Below the pieces are notes generated by a model. The model was given only the letters and a program-made list of their open reading frames with translations, did not search any database and had not been told where the DNA came from. From Pelobates cultripes (Eukaryota > Chordata > Amphibia > Anura > Pelobatidae): a DNA stretch of 64,000 bases. A program made the translations under genes and the position numbers. Of the stretch, positions 10,296-22,950 are shown piece after piece (within the stretch, counting starts at the first letter, position 1; each line of letters begins with the position of its first letter). Location: assembly GCA_933207985.1 (NCBI GenBank), contig OW240916.1, positions 264,356,991 through 264,420,990 on the forward strand, read 5' to 3'.

Positions 10296-12704
10296 CAGAA
10301 ACCTTTATATATAAATATAAGTCAAACCCTCTCTACATTAGGTGGGAGGCAGGGGAGGGGAGGAAGTGGGGGTTGGAGTTTGAGGGGGCACCAGGGCACT
10401 TTTGGTGCTTTGAGTATTTATTTAAAAACAACCCTTTTTTGGTTATTATGTCTGTTAAGGTACCATGCTTTCTCTGTCTCTTAAGTCAGATTTTTTTTGT
10501 ACTCACAGTATATCTGTTCTGTCAATCATCATGCTGTCTACTGTGTACCTTGTTTTAGTCGTATATGGCTTTATATGTTTACATGTTTGAAGTCCATCTT
10601 GCTAAAAGTCAGTTTGTGGACTGAAATGACAAAGTAATATGATTTGTAAAATGCGCCTTTGAAGTTTGAAATAAATGCAGCTTTGATCACATTAGTGAAG
10701 TCCTTTGAGTCCATTCTTCCTTGACATGCTGTGTCCTTGACAAGAACACTAAACAGTGAAGTTGTGAAATGCAAAGTTTTGCCATTTTTTTGTGTGTATG
10801 TATGTACGTACAACGTATAAGCTCTAGACATAAATGTATAAAACGGAGCACTCCAAAAGCATATAATATTAAATATTTATGACATAAATAAATGGAAAAA
10901 ACAAACATGCCACGCTAAATGCTTCGTCAATAATAAGCACCAACATACCTCCCAAGTTTCCTTCTTTAGGAGGGACAGTCCATAATTTGGACCCATATCC
11001 TTATGTCCTTCTTTCTTATCCTTATGTTCCTCTTTTCTAGGAGCTTCATATTGTAGGTGTGTCTGAGTGTGTACGTACCAGAGCCCCACGGTAATAATAC
11101 TCACAGTAATGACAATAAATGTGTTTAGAAATTAGTCTGCATAAATTGGACACATTGTTCTTGTTCTAAATTGCATTTTAGTTGTATATATACCTAAAAT
11201 TTCTCAGAAGAGCCCCACCTCTGGACACATCTCCACTTAAACCCCTAAAATTAAAGTGACCCACTTTGTCTATTTAAAATTCTGAGAGTTATCCAACCAT
11301 ACATTCCCCAAAAGTAGTGCACAGTTCCAAAACAAGCACCCTAAGACGCTGGCGTCTTTGAATCTCCATAAGACCATGTAGCCACAAGACAGGAATCCAA
11401 AAAGTGTTCAAAGTCCAAGTATTCCATGCTGTTCACACTTCATTAACTTCAATGTCAGAAAAGTAGCAATCACACTGGTTGTTTCTAGCACAACAATGCA
11501 GAAACCACAACAGTCAACTAAAGGACCAACAACTCCCACTCCAAGTAAAGTAGATGATAATGATAATGTTTATGTCTACATCTATGAGTCTCATCCTACA
11601 CCAAACTTTATCAGGACAATATAATAAATATGGTAGACATAGGCAACGCTACTCAAATAACAAAGCCTTAATAAGTAAGCCCAAATCCACCCCTATGCTC
11701 TGGAGGCTGCCTTTAAAGGAATAGGTTTCCTAAAAAGAAAAAAACATTCACTACATAAAAATATTAATACAAACTAAACATTTAATATTAAAAGGATAAG
11801 ATATTAAAAAAAGACCTTAATAATAGTCCAGAACTGCTCATAGATAGCTAGCCTCAGTCTAGTACATTATAAACACTGTAATACAAATAAAATTTAGACG
11901 TGAAATAAGAAAAAAAATTTATTATAGCACAATACATAATATAAAAAAATAAAATAATTACAAGACACCAATAACGCATACATCTAAAATATTTCCTAAA
12001 AGACTACAAAAAGACTACAAATTAGAATACCCCAAAATTTAAAAATTACAATAACTCATTTTCTTATGAAGTGTGCATGTTTAAGTGAACACAGACCTTT
12101 TCTGGTCTGTGTATATATATTTGTATTGCCTCTGGACCTATCATTTTGATATATGGAGTATTTTGAAGTTGCAATTTGTGTCAAATACAATGTATTTCCA
12201 GGGTTCTGTTTTAACTAAGCCCTTTACTAACCCAGCAGCTACAATGACTGGAGGGGATGTTATATAAAAATGTTCTTTCAATTAAGGTTTTTGTCGTTTT
12301 TTTTTACCTAGTAGGAAACGCAAACAAGCTTTTGCAGTAAAACCATCTCCTTTTTACTACCACTTGACTTTTAAAATCAATATATCTTGTGTTACCAGTT
12401 GTCTTTATCATTACTTAAAGAGTTATGTAGTGCATCCTCATATTGCTACAAAACTTTGTATTACACAAAGACAGGCTAAGGATAGGTATGCATTATGCAT
12501 TCGTGAAACTACAATAGTCTTTGTGCACTGCTATTCTCTGCTAGATAGTGGCAAGAGTGACCACTTGGTTTTCAGGACTCTTGTGAATTTGTCATTCTCT
12601 GCTTTCCTCATATTTTCTCTTAGCTTGCTTTGTGTTTCTTACATAGATTATTAAGCGCACAACAATGTGTTACGAGCAAAAATACTGTTTGGGGGGAAGG
12701 GACA
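10296..12704. other. Unassigned AT-rich interval
   Basis: No recognisable coding or RNA gene. A G-rich patch lies at 10340-10395 and a long A-rich stretch at 11700-12060. ORFs under 100 codons have no family motifs. It may contain old repeats too diverged to recognise. Confidence 0.55.
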
Positions 12705-13089
12705 TTAACCCTTTAAGGACAGAGCTTCAAAAGCTTGTCTTTCACTTAATGACAACAGCATTTTTTTCATTTTTTGCTGTTTGCGTTCAACTGCAATTTG
12801 CATTTTACTAATTTGTTGCACCAACACATATTATGCATCGTTTTTTAAAGGACAGAAAGGGCTTTAATTTGATGTAACACACATATATATAAATGCATAT
12901 TTATTATAAAAAAAATACAGAAAAATGTAAAAAAAAATGAAAATTGTGTGTTTTTTTTTACAGTTTTTGCAATAATAATGTGTGCATAATTAGTGCAGTT
13001 AAGAAAAGTAATTAAAAATAAATTAATTTAGTTGTTCTTATTTACAGAATATATAATGTGTCTGGGATTTTAAGTTTTTTTTTGGTAGT

Positions 13090-14490
13090 TACAGGTCACA
13101 AAGCACAAGGAACAAAATAGACTTTTAATGTGGAGCGATCTTAGAATTTGGTATGTTTGTCTTGTAAGCTTAATAGCCATAAAAGAAAACAAAATTGGCA
13201 AAAAAGTATATATTTATATAAAGTAGACATCACGGGCTATTTACCTAAGGTTGTTTTGACACTTTCTACGTAGCCATTTCACCGCCAACCTCTGCTAAAT
13301 ATTGGAGTAAAATTGTGTTTTTTTTGGTTTTTGGCACACAAACTTATAACAAAGAAATTCTCATGTATATTTTGTAAAGTTGGTGTGTGCTATTCCTGTA
13401 CAAAGTTTTATTTTGTGTTCAGTTACATCTGCTGAGTAAAATGACACCCCCATTGTATGTCTTTGGCACTATTTCGTGAAGTTACAGTGCCATACAGGAT
13501 ACCTGTCCTTTTCAGTATTCACAATAGAATTTTGAGAGATGGATTTAATGAGCCTTAGCTTCCATTTGGGGTATTATAACAGTTTGACAAAAAAAACCCA
13601 CAAAGGCCTACCATTTGTAAAAGTAGACACTCCAGAGTATCTCATAAGGTGCATATTGTGCCTTAACATACCCCCATTTTTTCACCAATATATGCCAAAG
13701 TATGTGGTAAAAAATAATTTTGTGCAATTTTTACATACGGATTGCATTTTTGCTGGGCGTTTTGTAGATTTCATATGTGCCACTAAGTTCAAACCTCCCA
13801 AATTATGCTCAGCTAAGTCTTCTGAGTAAAAAGACACCCCCAATGAATGTGTTTGGCACTATTTCGTGAAGCTACAGTGCCAAATAGGAGACCAAGCCAT
13901 ATCAGTTTTTACCGAACTTTGAATTTTGACGCTATGTGCAATTTTCAAGCATCTTCGCAGGTTTTAAATTCAAACTACCCCACAAACGCCTACCATTTCT
14001 TAAATAGACACCCCAGGGTGTTTCAAAAGGTATATTTTGAACCTTAGCGTGGGATCATTTTTCCGCTTGCTTGTACCAGATGTAGTGGTAATAAGCGTTT
14101 TTTCTGCCTTTTTGACATACAAAGTGAGTTTGCACAGTATATTTTGCAAACCTTATGTGTGCTTCGACTGTATAATACTTCATATGTTGCTCAGCTATGT
14201 CGGCTGAGTACAGCAATACCCCCGTATGTACCTTTGCCGGGTATATGTGGATGTTGAAGGGGCGCATTTGAGACGCAGCCATTCAGTTTTTTTCTAACTT
14301 TGAAGTTTTACGCTGTGTCCATGTTCCAATTTGGAGTAGTTTAGACGGTTGGTTATTGAAACTTCCCCACAAACACATACTATTTATTAAAGAATACACA
14401 CTGGGGTAATTCAAAAGGCATATTTTGAACCTTGGCGTGGGATAATTTTTTCTCTAGTTTGTTCCAGGTGTAGTGGTAATGAGTGTTTTT
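13090..14490 (+). repeat. Tandem ~385-bp units inside the TTAA element
   Basis: Landmarks recur at constant spacing. CTACCATTT followed by a TAGACAC box lies near 13610 and 13991, with a diverged ATACTATTT copy near 14378 (about 382 and 386 bp apart). CTGAGTA followed by an ACACCCCC-type box lies near 13432, 13820 and 14204. TTTGGCACTATTTCGTGAAG is shared by 13463 and 13851. About 3.5 diverged units are present. Confidence 0.8.
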
Positions 14491-14559
14491 AAAATGTATT
14501 TTTTAACTTTTTTTTTACTTTTTTACTTTTAAAAACTAGTTTTTAAACTTTTGTTTTGC

Positions 14560-15300
14560 TTATTAATTTTTTTTAAACTTTCCTAAACTTTCTTAAAACT
14601 TTTTTACAGATTTAACATTTTTCTAAGCTTTATTTTTTTACCGTTAACCCCTAACTAGCAGTAAGCAGCACTAACAGTAAATTCCCAATTTTTCCATAAC
14701 TCTCACCCACCCCAGCTAGCAAAATATATAGTTATAAAATATTTAAATTAATTAATTAAATAAATTGAACCCCTGAGGGTTAAAAAATAAATAAAAGTTA
14801 ATCCTAATGGGTTAAAAAAAATGAGATCACAGTATAATACTGTGATCTGTATTTGATCGCTGTAGGCAGTGATTGACTGGCAGGGAAGAGGTTAATTTTT
14901 ATTTGGACTAGGTAAAGGGTTTTTTTAAAAAATTTTTACTTAAACGTTATTAAAACTTTTTTTAAGCTTAATTTTTAACTTTTTAAAGTTTGTTTTAAAA
15001 CTTTTTTTAACGTTAACCCCTAGTTAGCCTAACGCCAAATCCCCCAATTCCCCACTAACTTCCACCCACCCCAGCTAGCTAAATATATAATTTTAAAATA
15101 TTTTAATTAATTCATTAATTCATTAATTAAATAAATTTAACCCCTGAGTGTTAAAAAAAAAAAGAATTAACCCTCAGGGGTTAAAAAAAATATATCAGAT
15201 CATAGTAAAATGTAATCCCTGCCAATAGATCACTGTAGTCAGTGATCAATTGGCAGGGAAGGGGTTAATTTTTTATTACAATGGGTAAAGGGGGGTGAGA
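14560..15300 (+). repeat. Direct duplication of a ~400-bp AT-rich block
   Basis: Two blocks share, in order: a T-rich run with AAACTTTTTT, CGTTAACCCCTA, CACCCACCCCAGCTAGC, a TTAATTAA-rich run, AACCCCTGAG, GATCACTGTAG or its variant GATCGCTGTAG, and GGCAGGGAAG followed by GGTTAATTTTT. The first runs about 14560-14935, the second about 14975-15300. Confidence 0.75.
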
Positions 15301-15351
15301 CTTTAAATCAACTTTATTTTTTTTACAGCAGGGGGCAGGATCAGCACTGTT

Positions 15352-15582
15352 CCGGCTCCCTGCACTTCACACAGAACCAGGAAGTGCAGGGAGCCGGAAG
15401 GTAAGTATACAGAGCACATGTGTTCGCTCTGACTTGCGGTCAGAGCGAGCACATGTGTTGGGCAGCCTGACCAGGTGCTCCCGGTATGCCTCTAATGCAG
15501 AGGCATACCGGAGCACCATTAACCCCGAGGTCCATCACTCGTCACTAAGGGTCTCCCCTCTGTGACGGACCTCGTCCGTCAC
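15352..15582. repeat. Cluster of four palindromes near the element's right end
   Basis: Four inverted repeats follow each other. CCGGCTCCCTGCACTTC pairs with GAAGTGCAGGGAGCCGG (15352-15397). A 21-bp arm beginning AGCACATGTG pairs across TTGCG (about 15413-15459). GGTGCTCCCGGTATGCCTCT pairs with its complement (about 15475-15518). GTGACGGAC pairs with GTCCGTCAC (15562-15582). Subterminal hairpins are common in non-autonomous DNA elements; a role in transposase recognition is speculative. Confidence 0.8.
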
Positions 15583-15600
15583 CCGTCCTTAAGGGGTTAA

Positions 15601-17628
15601 ATGGGAACAATCACTTTACAGAATTTTTTATGTCACATAATAATATTTATGTGGATTTTAAAAATAAAATTAAATGTCTAAATCCACATCTTTGAATGCT
15701 AAAACTTAGTGCCTCCTTCTTAGTTCCATGTCGATCGTTGTTATACAATTTGTCATTGCCCTTTGCACCTTAGAGAGAGCATTAAAAAATATAAACAATG
15801 GGTTAGATTTATCTAAACGTTCAGCTCTAAAAAGTGGTGCAAAAATGCCCCTGCAATCTCACTACTCAAATATCTGCCATTTAGGTGTTTTTTTTTTGTT
15901 AATGGTGCCTTAGTGACGCCTCACTGCATGTGACTTTCACATCCTTCCTAAACACTTCCTCTAAAGAGAGAGCTAGTTGTTTAAACTTCCTTTATTGCAC
16001 ATTCTGTTTAATTTAGAATGTATTTTCTCCTGCTCTGTTAATAGCTTGAAGATCTTGCAGGAGCCGCCTGTGTGTGATTAAAGTTCAATTTACAGAGCAG
16101 GAGATAAAAACTTCTAAAGTAAGTTAACATCTGATTGACTTTAATACTTTTTTTTCATGCAGACTGTGTCAGTCACAAACAGAGGAGGTGGACTAGGACT
16201 GGGTGGACAGAAACAAAAGTGCGTTAACACCTTCACAGAATTGCCAAGTGCGACTACAGGGGCATGATCTATACACCAAAACTGCTTCTTTAAGATAAAG
16301 TTGCTTTGGTGACTATAGTGTTTAAATTCATAATTTTAAATCCATTATGCAGTTTTGATCCTATAGAAAAATAATTCTAGAGAACTCAATTTACAAGACA
16401 TTTAAATGTTGGAAGGTAATTATCCTGAAAAACACTAATGCTAAGTTCTGATTGGCTTCTGAGATCATATGGTTTTAGTAGACTTGTTGAAAAAAATCTT
16501 AAATGATTTTAATCTGACAAAATATGAATTTAAAAGGATTTATGTAAATAAAATAACCCTTCCTAATGTGTTGTCCCTGAGCTTTTCTTACTCAAAATTA
16601 GTTTGAGACTAATATAGGGCAGTGACTCTTTGCTGATCTATGGAGCCCCTCTGCTAAGCATATTCAGTCAAGTGAAAATTCAGAGAGAATTTAAGGTGGA
16701 TTTCCAATTTAAGACCAAAGTAGCTGAACTGGAAGCAAAGCTGACTTAGAGAATGCTTCCAATTCCCCTATTCTGACCTTAAATTGAAATATTCACTTTA
16801 GTGAATTACCCTGTATAGATTGGGGGACATAACCCTAGATTCTTTTAAATGCAACCTTGATAGAGGTGATTGTTTTTGCTGCTATGACGCTGACATATTG
16901 CAATATAATGGATCCTCAAAACATCTGCAAATAATCAAAACCAACATTTTTAATTGTCTAAATTCACATACATTTTTATAATTTATTTTTAGGTATTATT
17001 AAAAAACAGTTTATACATGAAAATGTGGTTTTATCCTACCTCTATTTATAAGCTATGCAAACCCTAATTTCAAATAAATGTTTTTTATTTTAATAAGAAA
17101 TTGACAGGGAAGGGGTTAAATCAAAGAGCCTTGCGGAATTGAGTTTTGTATTGCACTCTGTGCCCAGATATACAAGAATGGCTTTGTTACCAGGTTATAA
17201 GTGAGCTTCTCAGTCAAGACACACAGGTTATTAGTTTAGACCTGGCTACAGGTTCTGCCGACAAAGAATAGTGTGACTGTCCTTTACAGGCTCCATATTG
17301 TTCACATGCATAATGATATTGCTTATAAGTATGTCCCTGTCATCTATTTCCCAGAAATTAAGTGTATGTAAATAATTGTATCACTATTAACACCTGTATG
17401 CAAAAGAATGTTGATAGCAGTTAAAACATCAATCTGAGTGATTGCATAAATCTATAATAAAAGCCAGGGAGTAAATCTGACATTTCACCTTTATCTACGC
17501 ACACCTACAATTAGTCGATGTATATATTAATTTCTTGAGTGCAGCTCTCCTGCAAGACGCTTTCAGATTGTGTGTTATAATATATATTTCCACAAGTGAG
17601 AAGCTCATTTAGCAGACAGAGTAGGACC
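15601..17628. other. Unassigned interval with decayed MITE pieces
   Basis: No gene recognised. CTATAGTGTTTAA near 16316-16328 resembles the end of a Kolobok-type element, and CAGGGGCATGATC nearby recurs at 30896 as CAGGGGCATGCTC. A palindromic MITE lies at 16674-16812. The rest is AT-rich and unassigned. Confidence 0.5.
16674..16812. mobile_element. Palindromic MITE copy
   Basis: AGTGAAAATTCAG at the left and its diverged complement TTCACTTTAGTGAATTACCC at the right enclose AGTAGCTGAACTGGA. The interval 19484-19645 has the same layout with AATAGCTGAACCAGA at its centre, so both belong to one family. Exact ends and target duplication were not resolved. Confidence 0.5.
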
Positions 17629-17882
17629 TGCCAAAGATGGGGTACATTGGCGTTGTGGCAGGCTTATGCAATGTATGATCATATACTGTAACTAAACCCC
17701 CATTATATTTTTTTTGCCTAGATTAGGTGTTTTTAATAAAACTGAAAATTGTTCAGCATTAAAATGACTGTTTAGTAGATAAGCGAGTGCGCTGGATTTT
17801 CATTTTTACTGTACTTATTGGCCCCCAGCAGCACCCTAATTTAGCATGTGTAGGTGAGTGCAGCCAAACCCTTATTTTTTCA

Positions 17883-17919
<37 letters not shown>

Positions 17920-18330
17920 AGAGGGGATTGGCTACACTCACCTTAACATGCATAAATGGGGGTGCTGCTGGGGGCCAAATAATACAATACACAAGATCCA
18001 GCGCACTCGCCTATCCACTAAACAGCAACTTCAATGTTGAAAGATTTTATTTGTTTTTTTTAAAACACCTAATCTAGGCAAAAATAATGGGGGTTTAGTT
18101 ACATTATATGATCATACATTGCATAAGCCTGCCACAACGCCAATGTACCCCATCTTTGGCATTGATGTTGTGGCAGGCTTATGCAATGTATGATCATATA
18201 ATGTAACTAAACCCCCATTATTTTTGCCTAGATTAGGTGTTTTAAAAAAAACAAATAAAATCTTTCAACATTGAAGTTGCTGTTTAGTGGATAGGTGAGT
18301 GCGCTGGATCTTGTGTATTGTGTGTGTATA
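17629..18330. repeat. Three copies of one repeat in alternating orientation
   Basis: Copy A (17629-about 17890, plus) begins TGCCAAAGATGGGGTACATT and ends in a TA run. Copy B (17914-18161, minus) is its reverse complement on the other side of that TA run. Copy C (18159-about 18322, plus) repeats the first part and stops at TTGTGTATTGT. A/B form a long inverted repeat around (TA)n at 17882-17914, and B/C form a second one with almost no spacer. Shared words include GCCTAGATTAGGTGTTTT, GAGTGCGCTGGAT and GGCCCCCAGCAGCAC. The family is unnamed here; no coding sequence is present. Confidence 0.85.
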
Positions 18331-18673
18331 TATATATATACACAATCTTTTTAAATGCTAAAATATTCATCAAGCACCAATGCAAATATAATGCATTTGG
18401 TTTTGTGCTCTTTAGTATACGGTTTTCTTTTTTTTGTATGCTCAGATTGTTATAATTTTTGCAGCGTTTTTTAGAATGCCTGCCTCCTTAGCTACACCCC
18501 CTTATTTCCGACTGAGTTTCCTTGCCAAATGTATGCACACAGCTCCGCCATTAACAACACTGAGTGATCTGAACTAGAGCCAACCGTACATTAGAAGGTG
18601 AAGATTTCCATTTACACGGTTTGAAGTTTCTTTGACTGTTTGCATCCTGGTTGTAAATTAAAAGCAGCTTATT

Positions 18674-18730
18674 CAGGGCCGGATCTGCCGTGAAGCCCCC
18701 GACAGCATGCAGCAGTGGGGCGGCACAGCT
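18674..18730 (+). mobile_element. Possible hAT left terminus
   Basis: CAGGGCCGGATCTGCCGTGA resembles hAT terminal inverted repeats that begin CAGGG. No matching right end or 8-bp duplication was found, so the element is truncated or the match is fortuitous. Confidence 0.35.
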
Positions 18731-19483
18731 GTTGTGGAGAATGATCTCCTAAATAGTCCAGCCCATTCTCCTGCACTAGGGCAAAACCGTCAAGGATATC
18801 TTCTTAGCAGGAGTAAAGGCCCTACTAGATCTCCCTCACCGACCCTGCTACTTGTATTGCAGGGGGTGCTGACAGCAACATATCCCACCAAATTACCAGG
18901 GATCAGGATTCCTCCCTACACGGCTCAAAGTAAGCCTTTAGGGAGAAACTTCAATTTAGTTTTTGTTTTCTTTAAATTAAAAATATTTCCCCACCTCCCC
19001 CCAATACAGCCATTTAGCCAGTATCCACGCCCACTACAGCCACTACGCCCCACTATCATTACTATACCCCCACTATCACACATATGCCCTACAATAGCCA
19101 TCATCCCCCCACTATTGCCCCAATCCAGCCACTAAAGCCACTATCAATAATAATCAATAATCAAATGCATGTACTGGTACCCAGAGACAATTTAATTTAC
19201 TAGTTTGGTGCCAGGAGTGTGAGGTCAAGATTTTATGTAATAAGGTTCAGTGAAAATACCGTATAGCATCAATGACTTATATTATCGGTTTTCACTTTTT
19301 ACAGAAGGAAGACATTCAGGACCTTAAATGGGTCACTTTATTGCCATTTATCAAGAATCTTGAAGGATCTTCCTTAGATTCTTGTTTTTGGACTCTTGTA
19401 CATGTGTGAGAGGAGAATAGTGGCACAGGAGCTACATATAGGATCAACTGGGAGATGGTGCCACTTACAAGATCATTTCCTAA

Positions 19484-19645
19484 AGTGAGAAATTCAGGTG
19501 AACTCAAAGTGAATTTCAAATTTAACGTCAAAATAGCTGAACCAGAAAAATTCTCTAACCTGGGCAATGTTTCCAATGCTGCAAGTCTAAATTTGAATTA
19601 GATTTGGAATTCACTTTGAATTCTCACTTTATTGAATAACCTTGT
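19484..19645. mobile_element. Palindromic MITE (AGTGAGAATTC-type ends)
   Basis: AAAGTGAGAAATTCA at the left is mirrored by TGAATTCTCACTTTA at the right, and CAAAGTGAATTTC by GAATTCACTTTG. TA at both edges would fit a Tc1/mariner-type target, but this is not certain. The centre resembles that of 16674-16812. Confidence 0.6.
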
Positions 19646-21060
19646 AAACAATAGGTACAGGAGAGCCTTTGTCAAAAAAAGCAAAGACCCCACAAGTGCT
19701 GCTTCAAGTTGTTGGAATGCTTTGAACAAAATAATTAAAGAGCATTACTCATCAATAGACTCCTTTTTTAAATTTATTATACATTTTTTCCCTCTCCCCC
19801 CCCCCTCCCCCTGGAATTGTACACAAATATGAGCCCATGATTCAATGTTAAGAGTTCAGTTGAGATCCAGGAATGATTGTTTAGAAATGAAAGGGTCGTA
19901 TAAACAGTGATTCTAAAAGGGGCTATCACCTTTAGAAACCAGTGTTGAATACTCAGCTTTTAGAAGACCCTCCCAGAATTCCAAACCCACCTTTATTCAC
20001 AAAAAATGCAAATAAATCTGAATTATAAAAACGTTCATCTTCTAACTATGCATGTTGTGCCCAATAATGAATAATATACATTTATATGTGTTTTCGTGAT
20101 ACAGGACAACACAAAATAAATGTTTCTGCTATCCTGTGAAATAATGAAATCTTATTGATCAATAGTAATATATAAGCATAAATCCTCTATTTTACTGTGA
20201 ATTAAAGTCTTCCATAAAGTTGAATTTATGTGCTAAAATGTAATCAAGGGGCCATTAACTCTGTTATCTGATTACCACTATACTCACTGTGAAAGGTGTT
20301 TATTTACTTATTTGGCATATTAATTTTGTTAGACATGAACATATTTAAAAAGTGAAATACTACCACCATAAAATGATTGTGGCAGAAAAAGGAGCACATT
20401 TAATCTCAGCTGCCAACAGAAGGGACATTCACTAGAGATTAAAATGAGCCATTATTCTACACCAGGGACTGGATTTGCATGTTACATGATAAATGTTTAA
20501 TTCTTTGACAGTGTTATTTCTATGGGACATCAGATTTACCGTTGAAGAACTATCGAAAAAGGATACAAATAAGAACCAAAGTTATGGCACATAAAGGCTT
20601 GCAAATATGTATGTGTAAATTATTATTTATATATTGCTAATGTGTATTTACAATTATACAAGTTATATTACATTACATGTGATTCCCCAATAAGATGGTG
20701 GGTATATGTTATATGTGTATTGTATTGATTTACATAGGATTATATGATTTGAGTGCAATAATCAACATGCAGGTTATATTGCAGAAAATGATGGTACAGT
20801 AAGCACAGTAGTTGCACAGTAGATACACAGTTTATTGAACACTATTAGTACTATACATCCTAAAATTTCAAATGAGCAAAGAGGGACCCCATAGGGACAG
20901 AGACAATTGTCCAAATTGTGAGCAAAAACAAAACCTAGAATTTGCACTGACAAAACCCAGCACCAATGACAACCTGTTTGGGGACTGTTCAGACCCTGGG
21001 GGGAGGGGGTTCCCTTCCACAGGCTGGAGCTCTGGAATCACCTTGGCTCTTTAAATGCCT

Positions 21061-21089
21061 ATTTATTATTATTATTATTATTATTATGT
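21061..21089. repeat. (TTA)n microsatellite
   Basis: About nine ATT/TTA units immediately upstream of the L2/CR1-like LINE fragment. Confidence 0.9.
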
Positions 21090-22122
21090 TATTATTTATA
21101 TAGCTAACCAAAGTATCCAATGATCTACTTGCTGCAAAATCTCATGGTCACTACTCTATCCTAATTCTCCTTGACCTGTCTGCGGTTTTTGACACTGTTG
21201 ATCATCAACAGCTTCTTCTCATCCTCCGCAATATCGGTCTACAAGATATTGCTCTCTCCTGGTGCTCCTCCTACCTCTCCCTGTGCTCTTTCAGTGTTTC
21301 TTTTTCTGGCTCTGCTTCTTCTCCCCAACTCCTCTCTGTTGGTGTCCACCAAGGTTCAGTTCTTGGTCCCCTACTGTTCTCCACCTATACCTTGGTAAAC
21401 TCATTAGCACCTTTGGCTTCCTATATCATTTCTATGCGGATGACACGCAAATCTATCTGTCCTCTCCTGATCTCTCCCCGTCCCTCTTGACTAGTGTCTC
21501 TGACTGCCTCTCTGCTGTTTCTAACTGGATGGCTGCCCACTTCCTTAAACTCAACTTGACCAAAACTGAAATTCTGGTCTTTCCTCCCTCAAGTGTTGCT
21601 ACTCCTTTGTCTGTCTCCCTCCAAGTCAACCGTGCTACCATCGGCTCCACCACGCAGACTCGCTGCCTAGGTGCTTTTGACTCCGACCTCTGCTTCACGC
21701 CCCATGTTCATTCTATCGCCAAATCCTGCTGCTTCCATATCAAAAAACATTGCGCGCAACTGACCCTACTTAACGCCAGATGTGACTTAGGTGCTGTTCC
21801 ATTCCAATGTCCTTTCTCACTTTGACTACTGTAATCCGCTTCTTAGTGGTCCTACGTGCTCTCAACTTGCGCCGTTACAGTCTGTTATGAATCTGGCGGC
21901 AAGGCTCATCTTCCTATCTGCCAGCGCCGCCCACGCCTCACCCTTATGTAAGTCCCTACATTGGCTTCCTGTAAGATATAGGGCTCAATTTCAAATTCTG
22001 GTTCTTGCTTTCAAATCTCTACATAATGCTGCTCCCACCTGTCTATCCTCCCTAATAGAAAAGTATGTCCCGTCTATGCCCTTACGCTCTGCTGAAGATC
22101 AGAGAAATACAGACTGGCTTTA
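21090..22122 (+). pseudogene. L2/CR1-like LINE reverse transcriptase fragment
   Basis: The translated stretch begins with [20 protein letters not shown] and [13 protein letters not shown], the RT motif carrying the first catalytic aspartate in L2/CR1-type elements. In other frames follow [11 protein letters not shown] (about 21429-21460), the catalytic YADD box, then NWMAAHFLKLNLTKTEILVF, LSHFDYCNPLLSG and SLHWLPVRYRAQFQILVLAF. These are the usual order for the RT palm, thumb and C-terminal part of an L2-like ORF2. The YADD region has been shifted relative to the FDTVDH frame, and a further shift separates the last part (21791-22122). The 5' half (endonuclease) is missing and the fragment stops just before a hAT element. 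Inactive. Confidence 0.85.
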
Positions 22123-22141
22123 AGTAAACAAGTAATTTTGT

Positions 22142-22950
<809 letters not shown>

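Larger units (their letters stand above)
12705..15600 (+). mobile_element. TTAA-target DNA element (piggyBac-like ends), non-autonomous
   Basis: TTAA at 12705-12708 and 15597-15600 flanks a unit that starts CCCTTTAAGGAC and ends GTCCTTAAGGGG, an inverted repeat of about 12 bp. The same ends bound the 72-bp MITE at 37277-37348. TTAA target duplication with CCC-starting ends suggests a piggyBac-type element, but no transposase is present. The 2888-bp interior holds tandem ~385-bp units (13090-14490), a duplicated ~400-bp AT-rich block (14560-15300) and a palindrome cluster (15352-15582). Superfamily is inferred from the ends only. Confidence 0.75.
18331..21060. other. Mostly unassigned DNA with two MITE/hAT fragments
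   Basis: No gene recognised. A possible hAT left end starts at 18674 and a palindromic MITE lies at 19484-19645. A C-rich stretch at 19785-19812 and the pyrimidine-rich 18980-19140 are low complexity. The remainder is AT-rich without visible features. Confidence 0.5.
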
